The notes under the pieces were generated by a model, which saw nothing but the letters and a program-made list of their open reading frames with translations, was not told where the DNA came from and did no database searches. The position numbers and the translations under genes are program-made. From Gymnogyps californianus (Eukaryota > Chordata > Aves > Accipitriformes > Cathartidae), in contig NC_059482.1 of assembly GCF_018139145.2 (NCBI RefSeq), positions 7,741,294 to 7,805,293 of the forward strand: a stretch of 64,000 nucleotides of DNA, read 5' to 3'. Below, in pieces: positions 27,709 to 36,556 of this stretch; the first letter of the stretch is position 1; the number at the start of each line of letters is the position of its first letter.

Positions 27709-27960
27709 CTAGAAGTACAAAAATACATTTGCCCTAGCCTTGTTTTCAGATGACTGAAGCTGTACAGGTAATTAATAAATCCTTCTTGAATTTCAGCTCA
27801 AACACATGGGGTTTGACAAACTTATAAAACTGTAGCAGCCCAAAAAAAAGTCTTGTCATGGAAAACGGCAGAAAATAACTAAAGCAAACTTGTATTGTGA
27901 TTCTGCCTACATACGTAGTTACAACAATACAGATTTATCGTGTAATGTGGAGAATCTTTG
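27709..27960. other. spacer between exon-like block and CR1
   Basis: AT-rich DNA with no recognisable feature of its own. It would be the upstream intron if the exon candidate at 27621-27708 were real. Confidence 0.5.
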
Positions 27961-29031
27961 GAATCATAGGAAAATTCAGGTTAGAAGGGACCTAAGGAGG
28001 TCTGTAGTCCAACCTCCTGCTTAAAGGAGGGTCAGCTGTGATCTGATCAGTTTGCCCTGGGTTTTATTAATTCAGGTCCTGAAAACTCCCAAGGACGGAG
28101 ACTGGGCAGCTTGTTCTGATGTTTAACTGTCATCCTGGTGAAATGGTATCTCCTTGTATCAATTCTGAATTCTTGTTTCAATTTATGTCCATTGTCTCTT
28201 GCCCTTTCAACATGCACCACTGTGAATAGCCTGGTTTCACCTTCTGGACAATCTTCTCGGAGGTATTAGGATACTGCTATTAGCTCCCCTAGAAGCCTTT
28301 TCTTCTCCAGGCCCACTGCCTTCAGCCTTTACTCACAGGGCGAGTGCTCCAGCCCCTGAACATCTTGGTGGCTCTCCGCCAAACTCGCTACAGTTTACTG
28401 ATGTCTTTCTTGATAGGGGGACCCAAAACTAGACACATTATTCTAGATGCAGTCTAACAAGTGCTGAGCAGAGGAAGATAATTGCTCTACTCAGTCTAAT
28501 GGCTATGCTCCTGTTAATTCAGCCCAGCATGCTGCTGGCCGCCTTTGCTGCCAGGACTCTCTGCTAGTTCTTGCTCAGCTTGCTGTCTGCCAGACTCCAG
28601 GTCTTTTCCAGCAGAGCTGCTCCCCAGGCACTCAGTCCCCAGCCTTTATTGTTACAAGGGGTTATTCCTTCCCAAGTACAGGCCTTTGCATTTGTACTTT
28701 TTGATTTCATAAGGTCACTGTCGACCCATTCTTCCAGCCTGAATAGGTCCCTCTGAACAGCAGAGGGACTTCTGTCCTCTAATGTACCAAATACCGCCCC
28801 TTCCAATTTGGTGTCATCTGCAAATCTGATAAGACTATGCTCTGTCACTAAGCCCCTTGCTGTACTCCACCTGTCACGAGCATCAAGGTTAATGTATGAC
28901 CCATTAACCACTATGCTCTGAGCATGATCATCCAACCAGTTTTTTACCCATCTAGTTGTCCACCCAATCAGACTATACAGCCCTAATTTGGATATAAGAA
29001 TATTGTGTGCTAAAAAGGACACCAACATCAT
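27961..29031 (-). mobile_element. CR1 LINE with ORF2 remnant
   Basis: The plus strand starts with GAATCATAGG and GGTTAGAAGGGACC, the reverse complement of an avian CR1 3' end, so the element is on the minus strand with its 3' end at 27961. About 1.07 kb remain: the 3' untranslated part and ORF2 C-terminal segments (27961-28560), then part of the reverse transcriptase (28564-29031). The element is 5'-truncated near 29031. It is more diverged and longer than the copy at 9161-9340, which suggests an older insertion. Confidence 0.9.
28564..29031 (-). pseudogene. CR1 ORF2 reverse transcriptase fragment
   Basis: A 155-codon open frame matches CR1 ORF2 over two blocks. The N-terminal block contains GWTTRWVKNWLDDHAQ and VVNGSY, the CR1 segment just before the catalytic core. 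The second block contains RFADDTKLEGAVFGTLEDR, whose FADD is the RT catalytic box (YxDD equivalent, near 28806-28829), and then QRDLFRLEEWVDSDLM. Between them the usual GVPQG-type stretch is missing, so about 40 residues appear to be deleted in frame. The frame then ends early. It is a dead fragment: no endonuclease domain and no ORF1 are present. Confidence 0.85.
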
Positions 29032-32000
29032 GAGGCAATTGCTTCTGATTATACACCTTAACTCCCTTTCCTAAGGAAGCAAGAGTTAATTCACAGAGGC
29101 AATATCACACTTATTATGAAAAGAATCCTTTTATCGAAATGGTGAAACCCTCAGACAAGTTCAAGAGCTAAAAATTACAGAGGTACTTTTCTCCCTTGTG
29201 TACTCTCTCATCTGCATATTAAAACTCTCTGATCCACGGCAGGATTCAGGCAGCACAAGGCGGCCAGTTCAGTCCATGCTATGAAGTTGGGGAATAATAT
29301 GAAGCCAGAGTCATAACTTAGCATCATAAGAGCAGCCAAGGATCTGAAATTCCTTTGAGCCCAGCATCCTCTTACTGACTATGAGGAGCATCAGATACTT
29401 AGACAAGAGTATTGCAGATACCCCTTCTGCTTGTCCCATCCCGCAGACAGATGAAGCCATTCAGTTCTAGTGACGGGTTTTTTTCACCTCTTCCACGATC
29501 AGCCTCGCCACAATTATACATGTGATCTCCAACCAACGAAAGTCTGAGAACGAAAGAAGATACCCTTTAAATTGCCAAAATCTGAGAGAAGAAAGTTTTA
29601 CCATTTTCAATGCATATTTGGGAAAATGAAACAAAATGAGATTGAGAAACTTGGCCTGTAAAAGATAACAGACAATGAAAAATAAATGGCCATGGGTACA
29701 GTTGTGAATGATGTCAGTGTGACTTTGGTCAGGAAAGCACAGATTCCATTTAACTCAGGGACAAAAGTGAGAGCTTGTTCACTACAAGTCAACCTACTGT
29801 GGGTCACTACAACGTGAGAGAGAGCACAAGAGTAGTCCTTACTCCGCATGGATGCACAAACCATTCTCATGAAAGCAGTGTCAAGCTTCATGTCTATGCT
29901 ACTTCATGTTGCGCAGCTCCGCATAGAGGTGACAGGATCCCATGCGCCAACCATCTCTACTCCAGCTGAGTTTTTCCAGAGGCATTCCAAGCCTTAATCT
30001 GTGTCTCTGCACAGGGCTGTGGCACAGAAGTGATTATCCAGCAGTTCTCCCTGCAGTCCTCAAGAGCAAAACATTTTTGCTGTCTTAAGAACGGGATGAC
30101 ATTCTACATACGAGAATAATACTGATTTATGAGGCTGAAATCAGTAAACTTAAATCAAGATCAGTAAGTGATGGGAAGGAATATCTAATACAGCAAGTCT
30201 TTTAATGTCGTGCATGTTCCCGTGTTTTAATTAATAAATGACATTATCTACTATTATCCTTTCAATGCACTTGATTGGTTAGGGTTGACATTTTATATCA
30301 CTATATTTACTAATTAGATCTAGAGTCAAAGGAAAATGAATACAAATTAGTTTTTCTAATTACTGCAAGGCTAGTATACACTGCCAGTCTATTTCAAAAG
30401 TAATTTCTGTGGCTGATTCCCCGGCAACCAACTTGCAAAACACAAGACTAAACCAACTTGAAACCTTTGATCGGGGAGGGAAAAAAAGGAAAAAAAAAAA
30501 TCCTGGCAAAGTCTGTATCTGCACAGCTGGTGAGAAAACTGGTTGTCCAGACTCCAGCACCAAAGCCTCAACACCACGCCACAGGATATCCAGATCCAAG
30601 TGTCCTATTAAGTTACAAGAGCCTGTCATAACCCTGCTCATTCAGGAAAATCAAGGAATATCTGCCCTGGTGTCAAAGTAAATTACGGTGCTATAAATAA
30701 ATGTAATGCTAAATTAGCAGCAAAGAAATAAGGTAAAAAATGTGTCTGTTTTTTAAAAAGCAAATACTTTCTGCAGGTCAAAGTAACAATAAACACATAT
30801 TTGCATCTAAAAATAAAGGAAATAATCTTTCCTGAGAGAAGTAGATTTCTCATCTTTATGCGAGTGGGTTTTCTATCTTTTTATTTTGAGAATTTAGTAT
30901 TTGGCCGTTGGATCAAATTCATTAACAAGATAACTCCAATAACTTCAGTGGCTTTTTCAGAGGGATAAATTTAAACCTAATGTAAATATATCTGTTGATT
31001 TCAATCAGTTTTGGATCAGAACTTCTATGCAAATTTGCAAAGTGATACAGAAAGTGTCTCATTGAGGTACATTAGCTTAAATATTCTTGTCAAAACCATA
31101 CACCATTTCCAATCCATAAAATTAAATAGGAGCTCATAAACTTATAAATATGTTTATTAGTCTTTCAGAAGCAGGCACAGACTAGTAAACATTTCAAAGT
31201 CTGCATCCCTCTAGCCCCAAGGGTGTCTTCTTTAAAGAAGTCATTGATTTTTGTCATCAAAAAACAAGTATTCAAGTAACTGTCTCAAACACAAGCTGAT
31301 GGTAAAGTACCCAGGATTCCCAAAGGTGCCATCTGTAAAAGGATCATTGATTTTGACCTTTTGGGTGGATTTGTCTTTTTTCCTAGTGTTTTATTATGTG
31401 CATCAATAACAGGGAAGGCAAAGAAGACAAAATGAGAAAGAGAAAATATAACTTTTTAGAGATGTATGTTTGGACTTCTGTCAAGAAAATATTTTTGCAT
31501 TCAAGTGTTCCACTGTTACCAGCTCCTAATCAAGAACCAAACCAAACCCTAAAACCAAAATACCCCTGAAAAATGTGATTGTTTAGACCAACAGTTGGCT
31601 AAAAAATTATTCTAATTATCTGTTTTTCTCAAATTCCTTAGGACTTAGCATCCCTCATGCATGGCTTTGGTAAACATATCCATATCCATTACTCTCTCCC
31701 CATATGAAAGTATAGATCTTGATTTAGGAGGAGGAAGCTGGGATCAGACTCAACTGTCAGCTATTGTTAAAAAGAATCTACAGAAGCACCAGTAAAATCA
31801 GCCCATAACCCCACAGGAAGAGGACACTGAATTTGCCCTACGTTATCTTGTATAAATAATTTTTTGCTGTTAATCCCAATTAGTGTGTGAAGCTAAAATA
31901 TGCACTTGTCTGGCTCCCCTACATCTCAAACAGGGTTAGGAAAAGGCTGATATTCTAGTTTTGTACCCGTAGAAATACTACGTAACATCCAGACTGCAGG

Positions 32001-32598
32001 AAGAAAGGCAGCAATGTTAAAAAAATCAATCTGCTTATTCTCCAGCACTCCAGATGAACAAAACAATGGGGCCATCACTTCAGGGAAAGTGGGCACATGC
32101 CAGGATATTTGGAAAGTATTTCACATGTAGGATGCTGAAAATAGCAGAAGTCAAGTCCAGTACAGCTTCTTATTCCATCTCCAAACTGGTAAAATTCTGC
32201 ATGTAGTATGACAGGATTGCCTTTATCTTCCCCCAGCAATGCAGCCAGAGAGCCAGCGGAGGAAGAAGCATGAAAAAGTACTTTTACTGGTGCCAGATAG
32301 GGTTTGGCAGGAGACCAGATCAGCAGGTAAAGCCATGGCCTCCGGTCCTGGTCGATAATAACAAGGAGCACCTTCAGATGCCAAGCCCTCCCTCGGCATC
32401 AGCAGTCTGAGCCCAGTCAGAACACTTAAGGCTACATTTTTTCTGCCACCTGTACACCACATATTGCCTATTTTAATGAACTTCAAACCGGAAGGCCATG
32501 TAACCTTTATTTTCAAGCTTAAACTAAGCCATGTCAATATTCTATCAATCACAGCTATTCACGTGTATCTGGAGTCGTATTAAGCACAGGTAAAGAGG
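29032..32598. other. AT-rich unique DNA, no supported gene
   Basis: No gene or clear mobile element. There is a moderately CpG-containing patch at about 29780-29970 that might be an old, unidentified repeat, an A-rich stretch at 30479-30500, and an exon-like block at 32237-32326 listed separately. The right edge is the provirus insertion point. Confidence 0.5.
32237..32326 (+). other. candidate 90-nt exon (unproven)
   Basis: A pyrimidine-rich acceptor (CTTTATCTTCCCCCAG) precedes exactly 90 nt, ending at CAGCAG|GTAAAG, a good donor. Two of the three frames stay open across the block. One contains SMKKYFYWCQIGFGRRP and the other QPESQRRKKHEKVLLLVP. The block is locally more GC-rich than its surroundings. 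I recognise neither product and see no partner exon. It could be a non-coding RNA exon or chance. Confidence 0.15.
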
Positions 32599-32602
32599 GA
32601 GT
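32599..32602. repeat. provirus target-site duplication, left copy
   Basis: GAGT immediately before the provirus end TGTCGTGG. The same GAGT follows the other end at 39526-39529. Four bases are certain. The flanking bases differ, so an original 5-bp duplication with one later change is possible. Confidence 0.6.
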
Positions 32603-33210
32603 TGTCGTGGTTTAAGCCCAGCTGGCAACTAAGCACCACACAACCGCTTGCTCACTCCTCACCCTCCCTGGTTATCAGTGATAACACACTGATGTTTTAG
32701 TTGTTACTAAGCAGTGCTTATCCTAAGTCAAGGATTTTTCAGTTTCCCACGCTCTGCAAGCGAGGAGGTGCACAACAAGGTGGGATGGAGTATAGCCAGG
32801 AGAGCTGACCCAAACTAACCAAAAGGATATTCCATACCATAGGATGTCATGCTCAGTATATAACTGGGGGGAGTTGGTCAGGAGGGGCTGATTGCTGCTC
32901 AGGGACTGGCTGGGCATCGGTCAGCAGGTGGTGAGCAATTGCACTGTGCATCACTTGTCTTTCTTGGGTTTTATCTCTCTCTCTTTTTGTTATCTTCCTT
33001 TTCATTACTATGATTATTATTACTATATTTTATTTCGATTATTAAACTGTTCTCATCTCAACTCACGAGTTTTACATTTTTTTTCCGCGATTCTCCTCCC
33101 CATCCCACCGAGGGGGAGGAGGAGTGAGTGAGCAGCTGCGTGGTGCTTAGTTGCCGGGTGGGGTTAAACCATGACAGAAAATTAACTCTATCCCAGCTGA
33201 ACCCAGGACA
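32603..33210 (-). repeat. 3' LTR, rearranged (inverted LTR inside)
   Basis: The two ends belong to the same LTR as the 5' copy. 32603-32671 is the reverse complement of the LTR 3' end, and its first 37 bases equal those at 39107. 33177-33210 is the reverse complement of the LTR 5' end, 33 of 34 bases equal to 39492-39525. The middle, 32672-33176, is a related LTR in the opposite, plus orientation. About 315 bp of the native LTR are missing. This gives a roughly 65-bp inverted repeat at 32603-32671 and 33107-33176. Confidence 0.85.
32672..33176 (+). mobile_element. 5'-truncated plus-strand LTR inside the 3' LTR
   Basis: This block reads as a plus-strand LTR: GATATTCCATACCATAGGA, a TATATAA box near 32858, ATTAAAC as polyadenylation signal near 33041, and the terminal GGTTAAACCATGACA at 33176. 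It resembles the solo LTR at 34645-35236 in U3 and the provirus 5' LTR in R/U5. Roughly the first 90-100 bp of U3 are missing. Simplest reading: an LTR inserted in the opposite orientation, and a deletion then removed its start together with most of the host LTR. Its U3 is longer than that of the 5' LTR, so it is not just an inverted piece of the provirus's own LTR. Confidence 0.75.
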
Positions 33211-33226
33211 TTATCCACCCCTTAGT
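33211..33226 (-). other. polypurine-tract-like site
   Basis: Directly upstream of the 3' LTR on the minus strand the sequence reads ACTAAGGGGTGGATAA. A purine-rich run at this place is the expected plus-strand primer site of a retrovirus. The run is short and interrupted, so the exact limits are uncertain. Confidence 0.45.
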
Positions 33227-33744
33227 CTATATCATGCCCAGATCCCACACTTTCCAATTAATCACCACCACTTTCCCTGTCTTTGAGATATATATACACA
33301 CACATATTTGAGATATATATTTACACACACAGATATCGTTCCCTTAGTCTATGGGCCACCCCTCTAACGTGTCCGTTGAGTTCATTTAATCCATGACTTT
33401 GGGGCTCCATCTGTTGTAACAGTCTTTCAGAGTAGGAGAGATGGTGTGTGGTGTTGTCTTGTTACATGCTGCATCTGGAGCTCGCAGCTGGTGTATTTGG
33501 CATGGCCCACACCCACGGTCTGCGGGCTGAAGATGTCGATCTTGAGGAAATTGTTGGGCACCAGTTGCTGAAGCCAGTTCAAGTTCTATCACCGCTGCAC
33601 TTTGCTCGATTTCATCAAAGTCCATCCTTCAGCGATTTGGGTGATTCTTACTGTAATACCACTGCGTATAGCAACTATAGTAGTGATGATATACAGTGGC
33701 AGGGTTATTTAGCAATTAACATCATACAATTTAATTCATTGGCT
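33227..33744 (-). other. provirus 3' region without env
   Basis: About 520 bp between the integrase remnant and the polypurine tract. No envelope-like frame is present: no signal peptide, no transmembrane anchor and no long open frame on the minus strand. It contains a short AT/AC tandem repeat (33282-33332). Open frames on the plus strand here are antisense shadows. Lack of env is usual for ERVL-type elements. Confidence 0.6.
33282..33332. repeat. 25/26-bp tandem duplication (AT/AC-rich)
   Basis: Two adjacent copies start TTTGAGATATATAT and continue into a TACACACACA run, at 33282-33306 and 33307-33332. It looks like a small local duplication in the provirus 3' region. Confidence 0.8.
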
Positions 33745-34639
33745 ATTCTCACCCAAAATCAAATCCCCTTGAGGTACACATCAGACTTCCCTATCCTTCC
33801 GCATCACCCACCAAGTGCACCCAGGTCCTTGAGCAAAAGCAATCCCACAGATGGGTTTGCCTTTGCCCGAGGCAGGACTAACCCAGACTGCCTTCCCTAA
33901 CATATTCTTCCTGTGCACTATGGGGACTTTATCCCCTTCTACAGTACATGGAACTTTTGACTGGGCAGGGCCAGCCCAACTGGCAGATCCTCTAGTGTTA
34001 ACTAACCAGGTGGCTTTTGCTAAATGTGTATCCCAATGTTTGAAGGTTCCACTCCCCACTGCTCTCAATGTAGTCTTTAACAACCCATTGTATCGTTTGA
34101 TTTTCCCGGAGGCTGGTGCACGATAGGGGTTGTGATATACCCACACAATACGATGCTCTTTGGCCCAGATATCTATGAGGTTGTTTTGGAAATGACTCCT
34201 GTTGTCTGACTCGGTTCTTTCTGGGGTGCCATGTTGCCGTAAGAGTTGTTTTTCAAGGCCCAGGATAGAGTTTTGGGTGGTGGCATGGGATATGTTTCCA
34301 GCCCTCCGGTGGCTGCTTCCACCATTGTAAGCACTTGCCTTGGCAGGTTTGTGGGAGTGTGATATACTCAATCTGCCAGGCCTCCCCATATTTAAATTTC
34401 AGCCATTGTCTTCCATACCACAGAGGCTTTAACCGCTCGGCTTGCTTGACTGCAGCACGTTTCACGTTCATGGATAACCTGTGTGATAGTGTCCATGGTG
34501 AAGTCCATCTCTCGATCACGAGCCCATCTATATGTTTCATCTCTTCCTTGATGGCCTGAGGTGTCATGGGCCCACCGAGCTATAAATAATTCACCCTTGT
34601 GTTGCCAGTCCTGATCCACCTGAGCCACTTCAATCTTAG
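33745..34639 (-). pseudogene. pol remnant: integrase
   Basis: The retroviral integrase lies in three frames. The N-terminal part contains the zinc-binding His pair (WAHDTSGHQG) and CETC-type Cys residues decayed to ETCC. A frameshift near 34450 leads to LKPLWYG and AWQIEYITLPQ, and a second near 34280-34330 leads to the core, GLEKQLLRQHGTPE and TESDN. Of the catalytic D,D,E set, the first position is Glu (codon 34367-34369), the second Asp is kept (34204-34206), and the third is Lys (34096-34098) in ASGKIKRYNG. A TGA interrupts near 33781. The C-terminal GKGKPICGIAFAQGPG is still recognisable. Integration activity is lost. Confidence 0.85.
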
Positions 34640-34644
34640 CAGCT
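34640..34644. repeat. target-site duplication of solo LTR, left copy (CAGCT)
   Basis: CAGCT here and CAGCC at 35237-35241 flank the LTR exactly at its TG and CA ends. One base differs, a C/T transition. Removing the LTR and one copy joins the pol frame on both sides (VDQA into AKIEVAQ), which supports the boundaries. Confidence 0.75.
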
Positions 34645-35236
34645 TGTGCTGGTTTTGGCTGGTGTAGAATTAATTTTCTTCACAGTAGCTAGTATGGGGC
34701 TATGTTTTGGATTTGTGCTGGAAACAGTGTTGATAATTCAGGGATGGTTTAGTTATTGCTGAGCAGTGCTTACACAGAGTCAAGGCCTTTTCTGCTTCTC
34801 ACCCCACCCCACCAGCGAGTGGGGGTGCACGAGAAGTTGGGAGGAGACACAGCCGGGACAGCTGACCCCACCTGCCCAAAGGGATATTCCATACCATATG
34901 GCATCATGCTCAGCATATAAAGCTGGGGGAAGAAGGAGGAAAGGGGGGACGTTCAGAGTTATGGCATTTTGTCTTCCCAAGTAACCGTTATGTGTGATGG
35001 AGCCCTGCTTTCCTGGAGATGGCTGAACACCTGCCTGCCCATGGGAAGTGGTGAATGAATTCCTTGTTTTGCTTTGCTTGCATGCATGGCTTTTGCTTTA
35101 CCTATTAAACTGTTTTTATCTCAACCCACGAGTTTTCTCACTTTTACTCTTCCGATTCTCCCCCTCACCCCACCGAGGGGGGAGTGAGCGAGTGGCTGGG
35201 TGGTGCTTAGTTGCCGGCTGTGGTTAAACTTCCACA
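34645..35236 (+). mobile_element. solo LTR nested in pol
   Basis: A complete 592-bp LTR on the plus strand, opposite to the provirus. It starts TGTGCTGGTTTTGGCTGG and ends GGTTAAACTTCCACA. It has a TATAAA box at 34916-34921 and an ATTAAA polyadenylation signal at 35104-35109. It belongs to a family common in bird genomes and is related to the provirus LTR by its ends and R region. No internal viral sequence accompanies it, so it is a solo LTR left by recombination between two LTRs. It sits just after the fourth RNase H acidic residue and splits pol. The 5-bp duplication fits an ERVL-type integrase. Confidence 0.9.
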
Positions 35237-35241
35237 CAGCC
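35237..35241. repeat. target-site duplication of solo LTR, right copy (CAGCC)
   Basis: Right partner of the CAGCT at 34640-34644. It forms part of the pol codons for Gln-Ala in the uninterrupted frame. Confidence 0.75.
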
Positions 35242-36203
35242 TGATCCACCTGCTGGTTGTTTTGATGTTCTTCAGCGGCCCTACACTTAGGTACGTGGGC
35301 GTGTATGTGACATACTTTTACAACCAGCTTCTCTAGCTGGGCAGCAATATCTTGCCACAATGGAGCAGCCCAGATGGGTTTATCTTTGTGTTGCCAGTTG
35401 CTCTGCTTCCATCGCAGCAACCACCCCCACAGGGCATTTGCCACCATCCATGAGTCAGTATAGAGATAGAACACTGGCCACTTTTCTCATTCAGCAATGT
35501 CTAAAGCCAGCTGGATGGCTTTCACCTCTGCAAACTGACTCAATTCACCTTCTCCTTCAGCAATTTCTGCAACTTGTCGTATAGGACTCCATACAGCAGC
35601 CTTCCACCTCCGATGTTTTCCCACAATGCAACAGGACCCATCAGTGAACAGGGCATATTGCTTCTCATTTTCTGACAGTTTATTATACAGTGGGGCCTCT
35701 TCAGCACACGTCACCTCCTCTGGCGATATTCAAAAATCTTTGCCTTCTGGCCAGTCCACGATCACTTCCAAAATTCCTGGACGACTGGGGTTTCCTATGC
35801 GAGCCCATTGCGTGATCAGTGCGACCCACTTACTCCATGTGGCATCAATTGCATGATGTGTAGAGGAGACCCCCCCTTTGAAGATCCAGCCCAGTACCAG
35901 CAGTTGGGGTGCTAAGAGGAGCTGTGCTTCACTACCAACCACTTCCAAGGCAGCTCGAACTCCTTCATGTGCTGTCAATATCTCTTTTTCAGTTGGAGTA
36001 TAGCAGGCCTCAGATCCTCTGTATCCCCGACTCCAAAACCCTAGGGGTCGGCCTCGGATCTCCCCTGGAGCTTTCTGCCAGAGACTCCAGGTAGGGCCAT
36101 CTTCCCCAGCTGTGGTGTGGAGCACATTTTTAACATCTTGTCCTGCCCGGACTGGCCCGAGGGCTACTGCACGAACTATTTCCTGTTTAATTTGTCCAAA
36201 GGC
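35242..36203 (-). pseudogene. pol remnant: RT end and RNase H
   Basis: One minus-strand frame runs through this block with only two TGA stops (near 35730 and at 35487-35489). It starts with QAFGQIKQEIVRAVALGP, the end of the reverse transcriptase, and passes through a connection segment (GFWSRGYRGSEACYTPTEKE). It then enters RNase H. All four acidic positions can be matched: Asp in LFTDGSC (35640-35642), Glu in SQFAEVKAIQ (35526-35528), Asp in YTDSWMV (35454-35456) and Asp in QQVDQA (35244-35246). Protease and the RT fingers/palm with the YxDD box are absent: the frame abuts gag at about 36203. The stop at 35487 fits a CGA to TGA change. After removal of the LTR the frame continues into integrase. 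Confidence 0.85.
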
Positions 36204-36551
36204 TTGTCATTGCTCAGGTGCCCCATGGTGTGTACCTTCTATATCCTCTCTCTTGAGAAGAGGAACGCTTACTCCTGATAGCTGAGATACGGGCCCATAC
36301 ATGTGGGGAGTAAGACATATCCTCTTTGAATTGCTGGAACTCCAGGGACAGTTTCTCCACAGCAGAGATGCAGGCCCGTAGGGAGGAAGAGACTTCCTTC
36401 GTATTGCCGGAATCGGCCAGCCACTTCATCCACCGTTTGTTCCTCGCCTTCCTTACAGGACATTACTGCCAATGAGTTGGCATACGATGGTGGTGCACTT
36501 CATAGAAACTTCTGCCACATGGGTTGTGTGCACTGGACTTCATCTGGATCT
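36204..36551 (-). pseudogene. gag remnant, 3' part
   Basis: This continues gag beyond the nested LTR. It reads DPDEVQCTQPMWQKFL, meets a TGA at 36500-36502, then goes on with AVMSCKEGEEQTVDEVAGRF. A frameshift near 36385 changes to SSLRACISAVEKLSLEFQQF and the basic RSKRSSSQERGYRRYTPWGT, where it stops at 36214-36216. The basic tail suggests the start of the nucleocapsid side, but no zinc knuckle is reached: the rest of gag is deleted and RT sequence follows directly. Confidence 0.75.
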
Positions 36552-36556
36552 GTGGG
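36552..36556. repeat. target-site duplication of long solo LTR, left copy (GTGGG)
   Basis: GTGGG precedes the LTR start and is repeated exactly at 37687-37691. Joining the two sides through one copy restores the gag codons for LPT-DPDEV. Confidence 0.85.

Noticed and set aside
32603..33210. Simple inversion of the provirus's own LTR middle
   Set aside because: The inner plus-strand piece contains a second copy of the LTR 3' end and a longer U3 than the 5' LTR, which a plain inversion cannot give.
33227..33744. Possible env gene of the provirus
   Set aside because: Only about 520 bp, no signal peptide, no membrane anchor and no long frame.
33448..34126. Plus-strand open frames of 150 and 91 codons
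   Set aside because: Antisense shadows of the integrase remnant and the provirus 3' region on the minus strand.
34766..34984. Open frames on both strands inside the solo LTR
   Set aside because: LTR sequence with TATA box and polyadenylation signal; frames are incidental.
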